A stretch of 64,000 bases of DNA, from assembly GCF_963966145.1 (NCBI RefSeq), contig NC_091053.1, positions 3,844,001-3,908,000 on the forward strand, in the 5' to 3' direction. Position numbers and translations under genes: made by a program. Shown one piece after another: positions 1 to 11,265 of the stretch; position 1 is the first letter of the stretch; each line of letters starts with the position of its first letter. The notes under the pieces were generated by a model. That model was not told the origin of the DNA. It searched no databases and saw only the letters and a list, made by a program, of their open reading frames with translations. This DNA comes from Tenebrio molitor (taxonomy: Eukaryota; Arthropoda; Insecta; Coleoptera; Tenebrionidae).

Positions 1-799
1 ATCCGTAACGTTTGTGGTGTAATTTGGAAATAATTATGCTACTAAATGTGTGATCAATTAGCGACATGTCGAGTGATTTAATTAAATCAGTCGACGAAAA
101 CTGGAGTGAGGGGTGGTGCTGGTCGAGCAGAAGCTTCGCCAAATTAATTATAATTTTTTAATTAAAACCATGATCCAGCTAGATAAAAAACTTTCGCTCA
201 AGAAGCACCCGATTTTATGAAAGAAAAGTAAAACAGTGAAACAAATCCTTTATCTAAGTTGTACTTAATTAAGACAAACCCCAATTTCTCGCTCCTCCTC
301 TGGCGCAACTTTATAAAACTGTTATCTCCCCGGATTAAGAAATGCTTCTCGGCATAATTTTATTCCGCAAATTAAAGGTAAACACCCCGAGAAATAGAAC
401 CGGACAGGAGAGAAAATTTTACTACTTCGCCGGTGTTAACAGAAAGGTGCAGCCATTAGCATTCAGGTCAGTTTTGGGGGCGAACATCGAAGTTTAGTTT
501 CGTTAAGTCGACGCTTCGACATCTGTACTTCGACGCCTTCATTGTCCTCATTTCGAAGTTTCTCTAGCTTTATGTATCTTAAAAGCGTTTGATGGTGAGC
601 TGGTGCTCTTCTAAACTCGTGCCGCACACGATGCGATTTGCCGAGCAGAATCGTGAGCCGATTTTTCTTTGTTGCTCGACTCGACTTTGAGCGCCGGACG
701 AGAGTCAGCACCGTCTTGTTAAGTCGCGCCCCGCACCATCAAGCGACTCCGACTGACTGTTCCCAAGATGTGTGTACAAATACGGTCCTCCTTTTTCAG
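1..799. other. intron or upstream flank, no exon seen
   Basis: No coding exon could be supported here. The first recognised exon of the gene to the right begins at 800 and needs one base from an upstream exon, so this stretch is best read as the 3' part of an intron whose donor lies left of the window. The open frames at 463-871 overlap on both strands, lack plausible splice signals and look like chance. Confidence 0.5.
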
Positions 800-1077
800 C
801 CAATAGTAATCACTTTGACAATGAAATTTCAGCGGGGTATTCGGAAGATAGCGATTACACATCTGACCTGAACTATCCTGTCGGCCAACATGCCAACTCT
901 TCGGCTTCCCAGTTCAGGTCGGCGGCACACCAAATCCACACCCCGCAACGCTCTCTGGAGACGTCACGCGAAAACTCGTACGAAAGGGATGACGCCCCCG
1001 GACACCAGCACCACCTGCCACCGCCGACCACCCACCAACACCACCTCAGTCCCGGATCGCACAGACGACACCACCAG
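800..1077 (+). CDS. unc-13: unc-13 long isoform, internal exon A (N-terminal region)
   Basis: This is an internal coding exon of the presynaptic vesicle-priming protein UNC-13 (Munc13), identified through the continuous frame it makes with the next four exons. It starts after a pyrimidine-rich acceptor (cctcctttttcag, AG at 798-799) with two bases completing a codon and ends CAG|gtgagg in phase 0. It encodes 92 full codons and no in-frame ATG occurs in it, so the true start codon must lie further left. The peptide is acidic and tyrosine-rich first (GYSEDSDYTSDLNYPVG), then serine- and histidine-rich (HQHHLPPPTTHQHHL). It looks disordered, with no folded domain. In Munc13 relatives this segment follows the N-terminal C2A domain. 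The acceptor could alternatively be the AG at 831-832, which would shorten the exon without changing the frame. Confidence 0.7.
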
Positions 1078-2665
1078 GTGAGGAGATGTACAGGGTGGGT
1101 TTGCTTGATCCTCCGTTGGGCGCGTTGTCCACCGTGCACCACTACCTCATTTTTTTTACCACCTTCGTGTGATTAGTAGTAAGAAAAGAAAGAAATGGGA
1201 CAGTACAAGTAAACAATAAAAAAATACTTTAACAACAGAAACAGAAATTTCTTGGTTCGCGAACTTCGCGAACAGTATTAGATTTATTGTGTAGAAATTT
1301 GACGAGAAAAATTGTCAGCTGACAGTTTCTAGAGATAATTTCTGCTTGATTTGTTAAAACAGAAAATTGTGTGGAGAAAAATGTTCTAGTGTAATTCGAC
1401 GAAATAATTTTGTGACTGGATTGAAAAACACAAAATCTTGGTTTTATTTTATAATATACAGAGTGTGCCAGAATTCCACCGACAAAGGTTCAGGGCTGAT
1501 TCTATGATCAAAAATAAGCATAAAACCCTTAATACATATGGGGTCAAAAACGCTTAGTTTGCGAGATAATCAACTAAAAAGTTTTACCAGAAACAAAAGC
1601 AATCGGGTGGAATTTATTGATGAAACGTACAAACATAAAAGGGAGCTATGTATAATTTACAAAAAGTGGCAAAATTTCGCTCCCCCCCCCTGTTGAATGC
1701 ACAGATGACCCTATAAAATCCAAGGGATTCAAATCGTAATTGTTTTTACGTTTTTTGTTGATTATCTCGCAAACTAAGCGTTTTTTACCCCATATGTGTT
1801 AAGAGTTTTATGCTTATTTTTGATCATAGAATTAGCCCTGAAAGTTTGTCGGTGGAATTCTGACACACCCTGTATATTTGTTCACTCGTTGAAACAAATG
1901 GTGTTGCTACAATAAACAGTCAACAGATATATTTACGGCTGCAAAAAAGAGAAGCACATTTTTATCGAACTCCAACTGACAAAAATGCGTCATTTATAGC
2001 CCACTTACTATAGATAGAGGAATAAAATAGTCTGTAGTAAAAAAAATTACGAGAGAATGTGAGGGAAGTGGAGACGATTCGGAAGAACAAACGGTAAATA
2101 CCAAGAGAATACTTGGTCGGAAAAACCAAGATTAATTTATGTCTGATCTCTCGCCTTACATCCTCGTAAAAAAAAAACGGATTGCATAAATCTAGTCCAG
2201 TATGCACAAGGATGCATTTATTCATGCAGACGCGTGGGATGACTAAAGACCTGGCGACGCTACAGACAAAAGACAAATCGAAGTCACTTTGTTAGCACTC
2301 ATGTCAGAAATTCGATATTCTTAGAAATATGACGAGGGAGTGGTCGTTTTTATAAAATTTTGAACATAAAAGCTCTTTATTATTGCGTCATCTTACAACT
2401 TTGCAAACAAAATGCTTCTCCAAATTTTACTTTTGGGCTTTAGACTTTACGTCCTCTACCAACCCTCTACCAATTCTGTTTCAGAAAGTTATGCAAACCA
2501 GTGGAAACGTGTATTTAAAAAAAAAGGTAGCAGTAAAATCGATCTACAGTTATAAACAACGCGTCTGGCGAAGGGTCAAGCTATACTGAGCACACAAACA
2601 GTACACCCTGTACATTTTTTTATTTTTCTTCCCGAGAGATGTAACTAATTGGTTTTATTTTGCAG
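1078..2665 (+). other. intron A-B of unc-13
   Basis: The intron begins gtgagg and ends ttttattttgcag. It carries a 414-bp TA-flanked inverted-repeat element (1459-1872) and a lone TACACCCTGTAC motif near 2602-2613 that resembles the end of such an element. Nothing else was recognised. Confidence 0.7.
1459..1872. mobile_element. MITE with about 125-bp terminal inverted repeats, TA target duplication
   Basis: The left end reads CAGAGTGTGCCAGAATTCCA and the right end is its imperfect reverse complement (TGGAATTCTGACACACCCTG). The inverted repeats run inward for over 100 bases, including the GATTATCTCGCAAACTAAGC block. The element is flanked by TA on both sides (1457-1458 and 1873-1874), the target duplication of Tc1/mariner-type transposons. 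No transposase frame is present, so it is non-autonomous. It lies inside an unc-13 intron. Confidence 0.85.
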
Positions 2666-2805
2666 AGGTACTCGCCGGGAAACGAGGACTACAATTATTC
2701 GGGTTCCAACACGGGGCACAATGCTCGCCAATATCAAGATAACAATACAGATTTTGATCCTCTTTTCTATAACAGCAGGCCTCGAAATAAACCAGATTAT
2801 TCTAG
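2666..2805 (+). CDS. unc-13: unc-13 long isoform, internal exon B
   Basis: This 140-base exon lies between ttttattttgcag and a gtaata donor. It starts in phase 0, as the previous exon requires, and ends with two bases (ag) of a split serine codon completed by the next exon. It encodes about 46 residues beginning RYSPGNEDYNYSGSNTG, a polar, Tyr/Asn/Gln-rich segment with no recognisable domain. Its support is the exact phase match on both sides and the shared composition with exons C to E. On its own it would be too short to identify. Confidence 0.75.
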
Positions 2806-5708
2806 GTAATAGGACTTTTACTTGAGTCTGTAAGAAGTTTTTATTTAATGAAAAAAGATTCGATACCATCCAACAGTTATTTATAACGGACAATACGAAA
2901 TGCGACGAGCAGTGGTTAAGTATCCTCTCAGTGAGAAGCGACTTACAATAGGAAAAAAACAAATGAATACAATTTTTTCCCTTATTATCAAATTTCAAAA
3001 GCAAAGTCGTTTTTAAATCGATGTAACAGTGCTGAATTTTTCCATATTTATTTTATAGTCCTACTGTTTTGATTTTTAATTTTATTACTTGTATCTAGTA
3101 AATTAACACCATCAACGATAACTCACGTTAATTTAAAAATGAAAACTTGGTTGCGTGTTTGGGGTCGTTACTATCCGTCTGTGTGGTGTAAATTGTGTTT
3201 TAGGGTTAAATCATAATTGAGGCTAAACGCTGTCAAAGTGTGTCCAATATGAAAAACGTCAAATGTGATCATTTGCACTCACGAAATCAATAATAGTTAT
3301 TTACATTACAAATGCGGTAGGCTACATTTTACAGCGCGAGGTTTTTAGATTGAAACACGACCGCGCAGCGGGAGTGTTTTAACAAAAACAGAGCGATGTA
3401 AAATGCTTACCGCATTAGTAATATATTAATCGTTTTGGCCGACAATTCGTTTTCTCAAATTTGAAATTTGTTGTAAACAATGATTTTGCAAAACTTGTCA
3501 AAGACATTTGATTAATAAAATACCAGAAAGTTATCTATTATACCGATAACTGATATGCTTACGCTTTATACCACAAGATGGCGCCATCAGAATTCACAAT
3601 TTTCTCACAAGAAAACAATTAAATTATGTTCATTTTCGAAAACTGAACGGATCAATGGTGGCGGTATCTTGTCTTAGTATAAATGGGCTTTATTTATGAT
3701 AAGCTAACAGTTTTTTTGAAGGTCCCTGAAAGCTTAAAATTTTCGTAGTATTTTACACACTCCGTGCGGTAAAATGACAGATATGTAGTTTGATTAGTGT
3801 GTAAAAATCAAGATACCGTAGCTGTTCAAAATATGTAAACATGTCATTTAGAGTTGAGGAGGCCAAAAAGGTAGTTTCATATAAAATGCAAATGTACCTA
3901 ATTAAATAAATAAAACAAAAAATCATTGCATGTCACTGCAGCGGTCAAATTTACATAAAACCTGTGAGCCATTTAAAGCCGAAAGCACTTACTAAAAGAT
4001 AACTACTGTATCAACGTTACTTTTTATTTGCTGGACGGATAGTAAGGCATTCTACACAAACGTACAACCTAGCAGTTACAAAAATGTTGGCAGTTATAAA
4101 GTAATTAATTATAATTAGTGTAATGAATGATGTAAATTCAAAAGTTAAGACTAGTTAACTTAATTAGCTTAAATTATATTTAATTAGTGTTAGTTTTGAT
4201 TAGTAATTAAGAGTTATTACGTTATTTAACCTATCAATCAAAGTGTTAAAAAATGACATACGAGACAACTTGATAGGTCCTAGTCTTGTAGAGAATTGTT
4301 TATGAATTATTATCCTCTGAATCTGAGTGGTTTGCTGTATTTTTTCTTAATTTGGCAAAAGATATGCAGGTTTCAATTTTCTCACCGTGCAGGTTAGCAA
4401 AATACGATTAACACTAATTTCTTTTTGTTGCCGTGAATAATCATATTACAAAGTGTCGGAAGAAAATGAAAGCCCTCGTTTTTTGGAGAGAATGAACTTT
4501 TTTCTTGAAAATAAAAACTGCTCGAAAACATCCACCGAACATAATTAACGCGAAACATTCTGTAAACACAGCGGATCGAGAAATGTATAAATTACAGCAG
4601 AAAAAGTACAGTTAACCTTTGACATCCTGAGGGTAATAACTTGTAAACAGTTGATTTTCGAGGGTGGCAAAATTGAAAAGCGTCGACATAATTCAATTAG
4701 TTCGTTGTTCAGCCGCTGGCGCTGTTAGAGTGTCTATTTTTACCTTGACAGGACTAGAAACGGAATTGTTGCACAGTTTTAAAAGTGTTGCCAACTTGAG
4801 ACACAAAAAATAACTTAATTGGAGTTAACTTGTGTAAAGTAATGTTAAAGAAAATGTACATACTTATTTTTGGACCGAAAGACTAATCGCCTTACATTTA
4901 ACAATCAAAATGCATTTTTGCATTTTTAATGCACCTAGAGTACAACATCTTGAAAGGACATGCTATTCCGCCATTAGATTGAATATTAAATTCAGTTATA
5001 ATATGGAATGTAGGCGTAGAAAAAAAATTGTTCCTCCAGCGATAGTACTCTAATTATGTTTTCCGCATTACCTCAAAACGCAAACATTCAAAAAAACAAT
5101 TAAACCCAACATGTGGGCGTAATTGGTAATTTCATCAAACGCCTCCACAAAAGCTTTTGTTTATTTTGATAATAACAACATTCACGTGTTTTGAAATATT
5201 GACATGGACAGGAGAAAGTCAATTAGTCGCACCAACATCTATAAAAATGTTTTTCTTTCCACGTTGATAATACAGCTCGAATCGAGGACACGTCATCGTG
5301 TGCAATAAAAGGTCTAAAAATTGCTAATCTCACAATCGCACACACACCTTATTTAAATAGTTGCCGATAAAACGAATACATTATTCATCGTAATGGCATT
5401 ATAAATTTCAACACAATTTAAATATTATGCACATAGTGCGAAGTGAAATTTAAAAAGCACAAACTGATTTTTTTATTATATTTAAAACAGGCGTCGAAAA
5501 TTCGAATGGGATAATGAGGAAAGGTAATGGATGTGAGGCACGTTCACATTTTAGTTTAGATAGATGGATGTTGACACTGCACCAAAATACAAATTTTCTA
5601 CAGAAACATAACTGGACTGGCTTTTTACACAAAACACGCGAAAAATCCGCTTCAGCCTTTGCCCCTCTTGTCCGTCCAAACATTTTACTTAGCAGAGTTT
5701 GTTTTCAG
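2806..5708 (+). other. intron B-C of unc-13
   Basis: This is a 2.9-kb AT-rich intron ending tttgttttcag. It holds one foldback element (about 3310-3416) described separately. No exon, RNA gene or coding remnant was seen. The open frames between 5450 and 5700 are short, overlap on opposite strands and stop without donors. Confidence 0.65.
3310..3416. repeat. foldback element with GCA-triloop core
   Basis: The outer arms are AATGCGGTAGGCTACATTTTACA on the left and TGTAAAATGCTTACCGCATT on the right. The centre at 3354-3378 reads AACAC-GA-CCGC-GCA-GCGG-GA-GTGTT: complementary stems around a GCA loop, with a GA step facing a GA step. An inner arm pair (GCGAGGTTTTT / AAAAACAGAGC) again places G.A oppositions between paired segments. 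It resembles the element at 59069-59126 in its outer arms. Confidence 0.7.
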
Positions 5709-5824
5709 CCAAGATACGTGGGCTAGTTGCGAGACTTCGTTTTATAATCAGAGTGTCGACAGCGTGGACGTTGGATTTTCGGTGGATTCTCAATATTACA
5801 ATGGTCAATCTGCTAGATCAAAAG
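5709..5824 (+). CDS. unc-13: unc-13 long isoform, internal exon C
   Basis: This 116-base exon follows tttgttttcag and ends at a gtaacg donor. Its first base completes the serine codon begun by exon B, and its last base opens an alanine codon completed by exon D. It encodes about 38 residues starting QDTWASCETSFYNQSVDSVD, again acidic, serine- and tyrosine-rich and without a folded domain. Repeated Ser-Val-Asp and Tyr-Tyr elements match the style of the neighbouring exons. The phase match on both sides is the main evidence. Its function within UNC-13 is unknown. Confidence 0.75.
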
Positions 5825-5874
5825 GTAACGATTCGATCGTCAGTTCTAATTAATCGATTGTGGTTCGTTTGCAG

Positions 5875-5989
5875 CTCGTAGACCCAGTTTAGAGAGACAG
5901 AACACCTTATACGACGACTCCACATACTTCGGAGACTCCATTTATTATCCAAACGAGAACGTGACTCAAGTGAATTGTGTGGACATAAG
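5875..5989 (+). CDS. unc-13: unc-13 long isoform, internal exon D
   Basis: This 115-base exon lies between ggttcgtttgcag and a gtaaag donor. It begins by finishing an alanine codon and ends with two bases of a serine codon completed by exon E. It encodes about 37 residues starting RRPSLERQNTLYDDSTYFGD. The RRPS and RQNT elements are basic-serine/threonine motifs of the kind phosphorylated by basophilic kinases; that role is inference only. It is separated from exon C by a 50-base intron, close to the lower size limit for insect introns. Confidence 0.75.
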
Positions 5990-6025
5990 GTAAAGAAAGA
6001 AGTCGTTACCGACTGAGTAAATTTC

Positions 6026-6079
6026 AAATTTGGCGCCACGAGAAAATCGATAGGCGTGTCAAATCTCGGCGCCAAATTT
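6026..6079. repeat. inverted repeat in short intron D-E
   Basis: AAATTTGGCGCC at 6026-6037 is repeated as its reverse complement at 6068-6079 inside the 123-base intron (5990-6112). The arms are perfect over 12 bases and could form a stem in the pre-mRNA that brings the two splice sites together. TTTGGCGCC also resembles an E2F site, which may be chance. Confidence 0.6.
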
Positions 6080-6112
6080 AAATCTCGTAGTTAATCGCAG
6101 TGTAATTTTTAG

Positions 6113-7844
6113 CTCGCAACCTTTCAATCAAAACCAAAGCTGCGACGAGTACTTCGACAGCCTCTCTTATCCCTTTCAAGAAGAGCGGTACGGCCAGGAC
6201 GAGGAGGACCGTCAGTGGGACTCCGGAGGATACCCTCAAATCCCTCCTCCCAAGACCAACTCGAAGAAGCTCCCCTCAATTCCCGTGGTGCAGAACTACA
6301 TGAACAAGCGGCGATCGTCGAACGCGGCCCTCGACGACTACTACGACGAGCCGTACCGCTCGACCCCGACCATCCGACGGAAGATGCCCCAGATCCCCAA
6401 CAAGCGGAGCGCCAGCAGACAGAGCTCCCTCAACGACGGCTACCGCACCCCCGAGAACGTCTCGCACCGAGGCGCGAGCCTCCCGCCCACGCCCACCAAA
6501 GCCCCGAAGATGCTTCCGCGCGTCACCAACCAGAAAGCCTTCAACAGTTTACCACCGACACCCGGAAGGCAGTTGCCCAAACCGAACATGAATCACCGCA
6601 GTGCCAAGGCGAGAAGGAACAATCTGATGAAGAGGACCAGCTCTGCCGAGTATAACGAGTCGGACTACGAGTACTACGTGAGACCGGGAGCGATGAGCGC
6701 GAAAGAGATGTACAATGAGGACTACAATTATGCATATCAGAGTATCGATAATCTGCCAGCTCAGCCTGAAGATCTGGAAGTGAATCGGGTGCAAGGATTT
6801 AAAGGATTTAGTAGTGATAGTAGAACTAGTGACGTGGTGAGTACGATGAACGTGAAGAACGGACAGTCGGTGGAGGATTATTTCTACAACGCCCAAGAGG
6901 AACATCAGGAGTATTACGATGATATCCAGGGTAGTGGTAAGAAGAAGATCGGGAAACGGGTTAACGATGGCAGTCCCCTGTTGCTGCAAAGGAACATGGA
7001 CAGTCTGGAGTCGCGCGACGACGACCTGAAGGACTCGTTCGAAACCGCCGTGTCGTCGATTAACAGTTGTCTGAATCAGGTGAAGAAGATCTCTGACGTG
7101 ATCACCACAAACACAACACTCACGAACAAACCACTAAGTACAACAACAGCACCCACAACGCAATACCAACGGGACCAACTACAATCACCACCAAAAGCAA
7201 TAGTAACGGCACCACAACCCCTACCGGCAGTCCAACTCAACAACACCCAGACACCGTACAAATCCCAAAACCGCGGCCTTCTCAAACAGCAAGACTCCGT
7301 CGACCTAAACCAGACCCCCATGGCCAACAGCTGCGACCAAGACGGGTTCCACGAGGCGTACCTCGACACCCAGGAGTCGATCGAGAGCTACGTGGAGGAC
7401 GACACCGAGTCGGACTTCCCCGCCAAAGCAATAAACCACGACTCCCCCTCTTCTGTGATACACGTGGAGGGCTACGGAGACGACCAGAGCCTCCGACCCG
7501 GCTCGTCCCAGATCACGGTCGTCGACCCTTACCATCCGGCCCTCGAGTACGCGACGCGCCGTCCCTCCGCCGCCAGACGCACCTCCGCCGACGCTTTCTC
7601 GAACGCGGACGATTCGTACTTACCGCCGTCGTCGCGTAAACCGTCGATCGTCGAGCCGCGTCGAGTGTCGCCCGAACGCGAGGACATCCCCGACCACCAC
7701 CAGGAGATCGGCATCGACGACGACCAACCGGACAAGAAGAGCGTCTCGTTCGAGGAAGACGAGGAGGCGGCGAAACCCAGGCCCCAGGTGACGGCCCAGC
7801 AGAGGTGGTTGTGGGCCTACAACAAGATCATCATGCAACTGAAC
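6113..7844 (+). CDS. unc-13: unc-13 long isoform, large exon E ending in calmodulin-binding motif
   Basis: This exon adds 577 codons of an UNC-13/Munc13-type presynaptic scaffold, which primes synaptic vesicles by opening syntaxin at active zones. It follows ttttag at 6112 and ends AAC|gtgagt in phase 0. Most of it is disordered and GC-rich: proline motifs (SLPPTPTKAPKMLPR, SLPPTPGRQLP), acidic Asp/Glu runs, a possible short helix (FETAVSSINSCLNQVKKISDV), a Thr/Pro/Gln stretch and a charged tail (KKSVSFEEDEEAAKPRP). The last 14 residues, RWLWAYNKIIMQLN, resemble the Trp-anchored amphipathic calmodulin-binding helix of Munc13, which is the main reason for the name. The donor cuts directly after this helix, so any distal anchor residue must come from a downstream exon outside the window. 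If the intron were retained, the frame would stop 14 codons later at 7884-7886. Confidence 0.8.
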
Positions 7845-8569
7845 GTGAGTAACGATGATATAATGTTAGCGGGGGATGTCGACTAAATTGAGGGAGCTTG
7901 TCGGGTCGTAACAGGTTTTTTCTTAAATTGGTGTGAAGCGAGAGCATGACGGTTTAATGCATAAATGAGAGCGCGAACAGCACGACACGGGAGCAAGCTG
8001 TGTTGTAAAAGCTGCCAACTAGACACCCGAAGGGTTCAAGGCGATGTCAATATATTGAGCCGGTAATAAAACAAAATGACATTTGTTGAAGGGGTGGCGG
8101 TGCAATTTACTACGGTTTTCGCTTGATTATATTAGCACGATGCGGTGCTACCGCCACCGAGACGGAAATTGTTCCCAAAAAAATTGTTTTATTAAGTTGA
8201 CGCTTTTACGACGAGACGCTGCTTGAATCGGATTGTCGGCCTCGAGACGACTTTTACTCGCTCGTTTCTCATGTACATGTTATAATCGGTTCTGTCACAT
8301 TTAAAGAACGTTGGAAAAAAATTGACATGGTGCCCGTGTGGCGTGGCGTTAGCTAACGTCACTCGGATAAACCATGTTTTTTGTCGTGCGGTTTCTCCAA
8401 AACTGATGAAGCTGTGTCAAATATTCATCGCCGAGGCATCAAGATAAACATTTTGACCGTGATTTTTCTTGAAGAATGAGGTTTCGAAAATGTGTTTCTA
8501 TTGCCAAAATTGACGAATTTACAGCGATTTGGAAAAAAACGGTTGTTAAAACGGTAGGTACGAAGAACA

Positions 8570-9275
8570 AGGCCAAAAGGTGCATCGTCTTTGTTCGAGT
8601 CGAGTTTTCTGGCTGAGGCGCAGCCGAGGCTTGAAAACAGGCGAGGACAAAAGGCACTTTTTGGCAGACGTGCACATTAAATTTTTTAGGCGACCGCAAG
8701 AAATTACAAAGCAGAAGACATCCTTCGAAAAATTACCAATTACAAATTTATTTTGTATCTACCTTTTTCAAATAGATAAAGTTATTAATACGTATGTATT
8801 AACAATTTTGTTTTCTATAATTGATTCAAAAAATTGGTATTCACGCACCTAGGAACGTTGATACAGATTTCCTTCAAAAGTCTGAATTTTAAAATTAACT
8901 TTGAAAGCAATTATAGAAAAAATATTGTTTATATTTCATGCGTGAAGATGTTTTATTTCATTCAAAGGTTTTTACTGCCTCGACCTGCGTCTCGGCGTAA
9001 AACGCCTTTTTATGTACAAAAAACACTCACTTTACATATAAAAATTACTATTTTATTGTATTTGTTATCAGCTTGCCAACAAAACTAGAAACTTACTATT
9101 TGCAATACAATTTAGATAATTTATGGTGTAAGGACAATTGGCGGTTTTGTCGGTTTCGTTGCTAATTTACTAAACAGACCAGCAGATGGCGCCAGGGTCA
9201 GCGTCCAAAAAAGAGATAGTTCTCGTCCGCTTGTGAGTACGTAAAATTACCGTTTTCATTAGGGGTGCCTAAAAA
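8570..9275. repeat. dispersed repeat block, copy 1 (second copy at 38545-38935)
   Basis: Two parts match 38545-38935 closely. One is the foldback core followed by GCACTTTTTGGCAG, ACAAATTTATTTTGTATCT and AAATAGATA. The other is the tail GGTTTTGTCGGTTTCGTTGC ... CGTCCGCTTGT ... AGTACGTAAAATTACCGTTT. Copy 1 carries about 300 extra bases between the two parts. No coding frame is shared between the copies, so this looks like a non-autonomous element. Confidence 0.75.
8604..8638. repeat. foldback core with GCA triloop
   Basis: The arms GTTTTC (8604-8609) and GAAAAC (8633-8638) enclose CTGAG-GC-GCA-GC-CGAGG. The GA of the left TGAG faces the GA of the right CGAG, and the loop is GCA. It is nearly the same as the core at 38582-38616. 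Confidence 0.75.
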
Positions 9276-10465
9276 TGCTTTTAAAAATGTTGCCATCACA
9301 TATCAAGATCAAGATGGTGGAGGTAAAGACACGAGAGTTCTCTTCACAAAGAGATCTGATTGATTTATGTGCTTCTGTACTACTGGGGTCGGCAAGCCGC
9401 ACCGACATCATCGGCCCACCTGTAGGAGTTGTTGCGTTTTGTTGTTGCATACATATAAAAAAAGTTCTCTTAAAAATATTTCTGATGTCAACTAATTCTG
9501 ATGTGTTTCTAACAACTTTTCGCGCACTCTAGAAGCCCACCGTGAACGTTGTTACATATTTTTTATTTGATAATTGTTTTGAGAACTTGATTTGTATTTT
9601 TAGCTCGGAAAATGTATCGTCCTCGACACGCGTAAATCACCAATAGCGAAAGCACTATTACGTAGGTATACGTGGAGATAATTGAATTTCCTCGGCGAAA
9701 ATCCCAATTCACCTAATTACCTTAGATGGATGCTCCAATTTTCGCTCTCTTAGCATGAACACACACACGCTTCTCGCAAATATAGAATCTTCTTCTTGAA
9801 TCGACTCGAATCATCTTCGACGCTTCTTTGAACGAAGCAAATTCGCAGAATCTAATTTTTTTATCCGTATTTGATAAATCAATACCAAAGGCGCCATTAC
9901 AAAACAATCAACGTCGAAAACAAATTGCCAAGTGTCTGTTGCATTAATAAATGTAAAGTACTCAACCGACGCAGTAATTACTCTCAGCTGCGAGTTGTAA
10001 CGAGTGCTCGGACAAAAACCCTCGATTGGGTGTCGCATCAAAGAAATTACATCTGTTATTCTATTCGAAAAGTTTTCGCTACGTTGGTCTTGACCTGACT
10101 CCTGTTTATGGTGAAGAATTAATTTCTTGCACCCCCATAAAAATCGTTTTTTAATCAATACTGTACGACTAAAATGGACTTTTTTCTATTTTGCGTTTGT
10201 AACAAAGCTATTACAGCACTCAAAAGAGTGTGTTAATAGTTGATTTGAGTGCCGTGCTGTAATAAACCAGTTCATTTTAATTTTCAAGGTTGGTAACTTT
10301 CAATGTCAAACATCAAATGCCAAACGTCAATGCACGCTAAACAAACAATATAACAAAAACTTCAAATGGAACTTACAAATGTTCCACTGTAACATTTGTG
10401 TTACCAACCACCATAAAAGGGTGCAAAATACAAAAAAAATTCTGGTACGATATATCATTGATAAG

Positions 10466-10542
10466 GCATTTTGTAGTACTTATTCCCTCATGCCACTCCT
10501 CGCAAGCTCGTCGCGTCTTAAACCCGTACCCGTACAAAATGC
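10466..10542. repeat. foldback element with doubled GA steps
   Basis: The outer arms are GCATTTTGTA (10466-10475) and TACAAAATGC (10533-10542). On the minus strand the core (10496-10513) reads C-GA-C-GA-GC-TT-GC-GA-G-GA-G, with two successive GA/GA oppositions. The loop is TT rather than GNA, as if one base had been lost. Confidence 0.6.
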
Positions 10543-11194
10543 TTCTTGTAAGACTTGTATCATAAAATACTATTACAGTTCGGGGAACTTTATTTTATAC
10601 TTTACTACACATGCGATTGTAAAAAAAGTGGTGCTTTATACACGTGTTGCATAAATGATCATTTTAAGCGCGTTTAAAACTCAAAATTTCATTTTAAGCT
10701 TCTCGTCTGGAGCTCGGTGGATCGTGAATGGTTAAATAAATAAATAAATCCTCTGGCGCAAGTACCATTTTTCATCGCGTTTCATTCCGGGGATTATCCT
10801 GGCGAGAGTAAAAAACCTCTTATCCTTCTTGGAGCGGTCGACGTTCATTGTTGGACTGGACAAGTCAAAAATTCGCGTCGGGTCGGAAGGAATTAGATGG
10901 AAGAAGAGTCCATCATCATCCACAGTCAAAGTTGCGTCAGTGTTGCGAATGACACGGTCTGCTTAGACGGCACCGACGCTGTCGCCGAAAGCCTATTCAC
11001 GCCTATGACCAGGGCAATGCTAACAACATTAGCCTCTAGCTGAGTGAGTAACCAATAAAGAGAGTGGGGCCGCTCTCGATCCTTCCTCAATCCTTCGCCG
11101 ATCCTTTACAAACATGATCACCGTCGTTGTTTTTACACAGTGTGCAGCGAGACGCCCGTCCGTTGACTTATTTCGTTAGCAGAAATCAACGTTC

Positions 11195-11265
11195 AGTCCA
11201 CGTGACTCGGTGCCAGTGAAGTGGTCTCGAGGAGTTCGGGAGTGGTTTCGGAAAAGTCGAGAGAG
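11195..11265 (+). promoter_or_regulatory. candidate core promoter and 5' UTR exon for a shorter isoform
   Basis: TCAGTC at 11193-11198 matches the arthropod initiator consensus, and a GGTCT about 28 bases further on is close to a downstream promoter element. The following 71 bases are GC-richer than their surroundings and end at a good donor (gagag|gtaaag). A possible acceptor before the start-bearing exon is aaacttcag at 18061-18069. The stretch 11221-11421 is open but its peptide is not recognisable. This is a suggestion only; transcript ends would settle it. Confidence 0.25.

Larger units (their letters stand above)
7845..11194 (+). other. intron downstream of exon E, no exon seen
   Basis: This AT-rich non-coding DNA contains a dispersed repeat block (8570-9275) and foldback elements at 8604-8638 and 10466-10542. 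A weaker palindrome lies at about 10212-10262 (TTACAGCAC ... GTGCTGTAA). The short open frames here have no splice context or recognisable protein similarity. Confidence 0.6.

Noticed and set aside
772..799. Start of the first exon at the non-ATG codon 772
   Set aside because: Eukaryotic initiation at GTG is unlikely, and a strong splice acceptor ends at 799; the exon is internal.
6215..6735. Several open frames overlapping the large exon on both strands
   Set aside because: They are shadows of the GC-rich coding exon 6113-7844; the spliced frame is the only one continuous with its neighbours.
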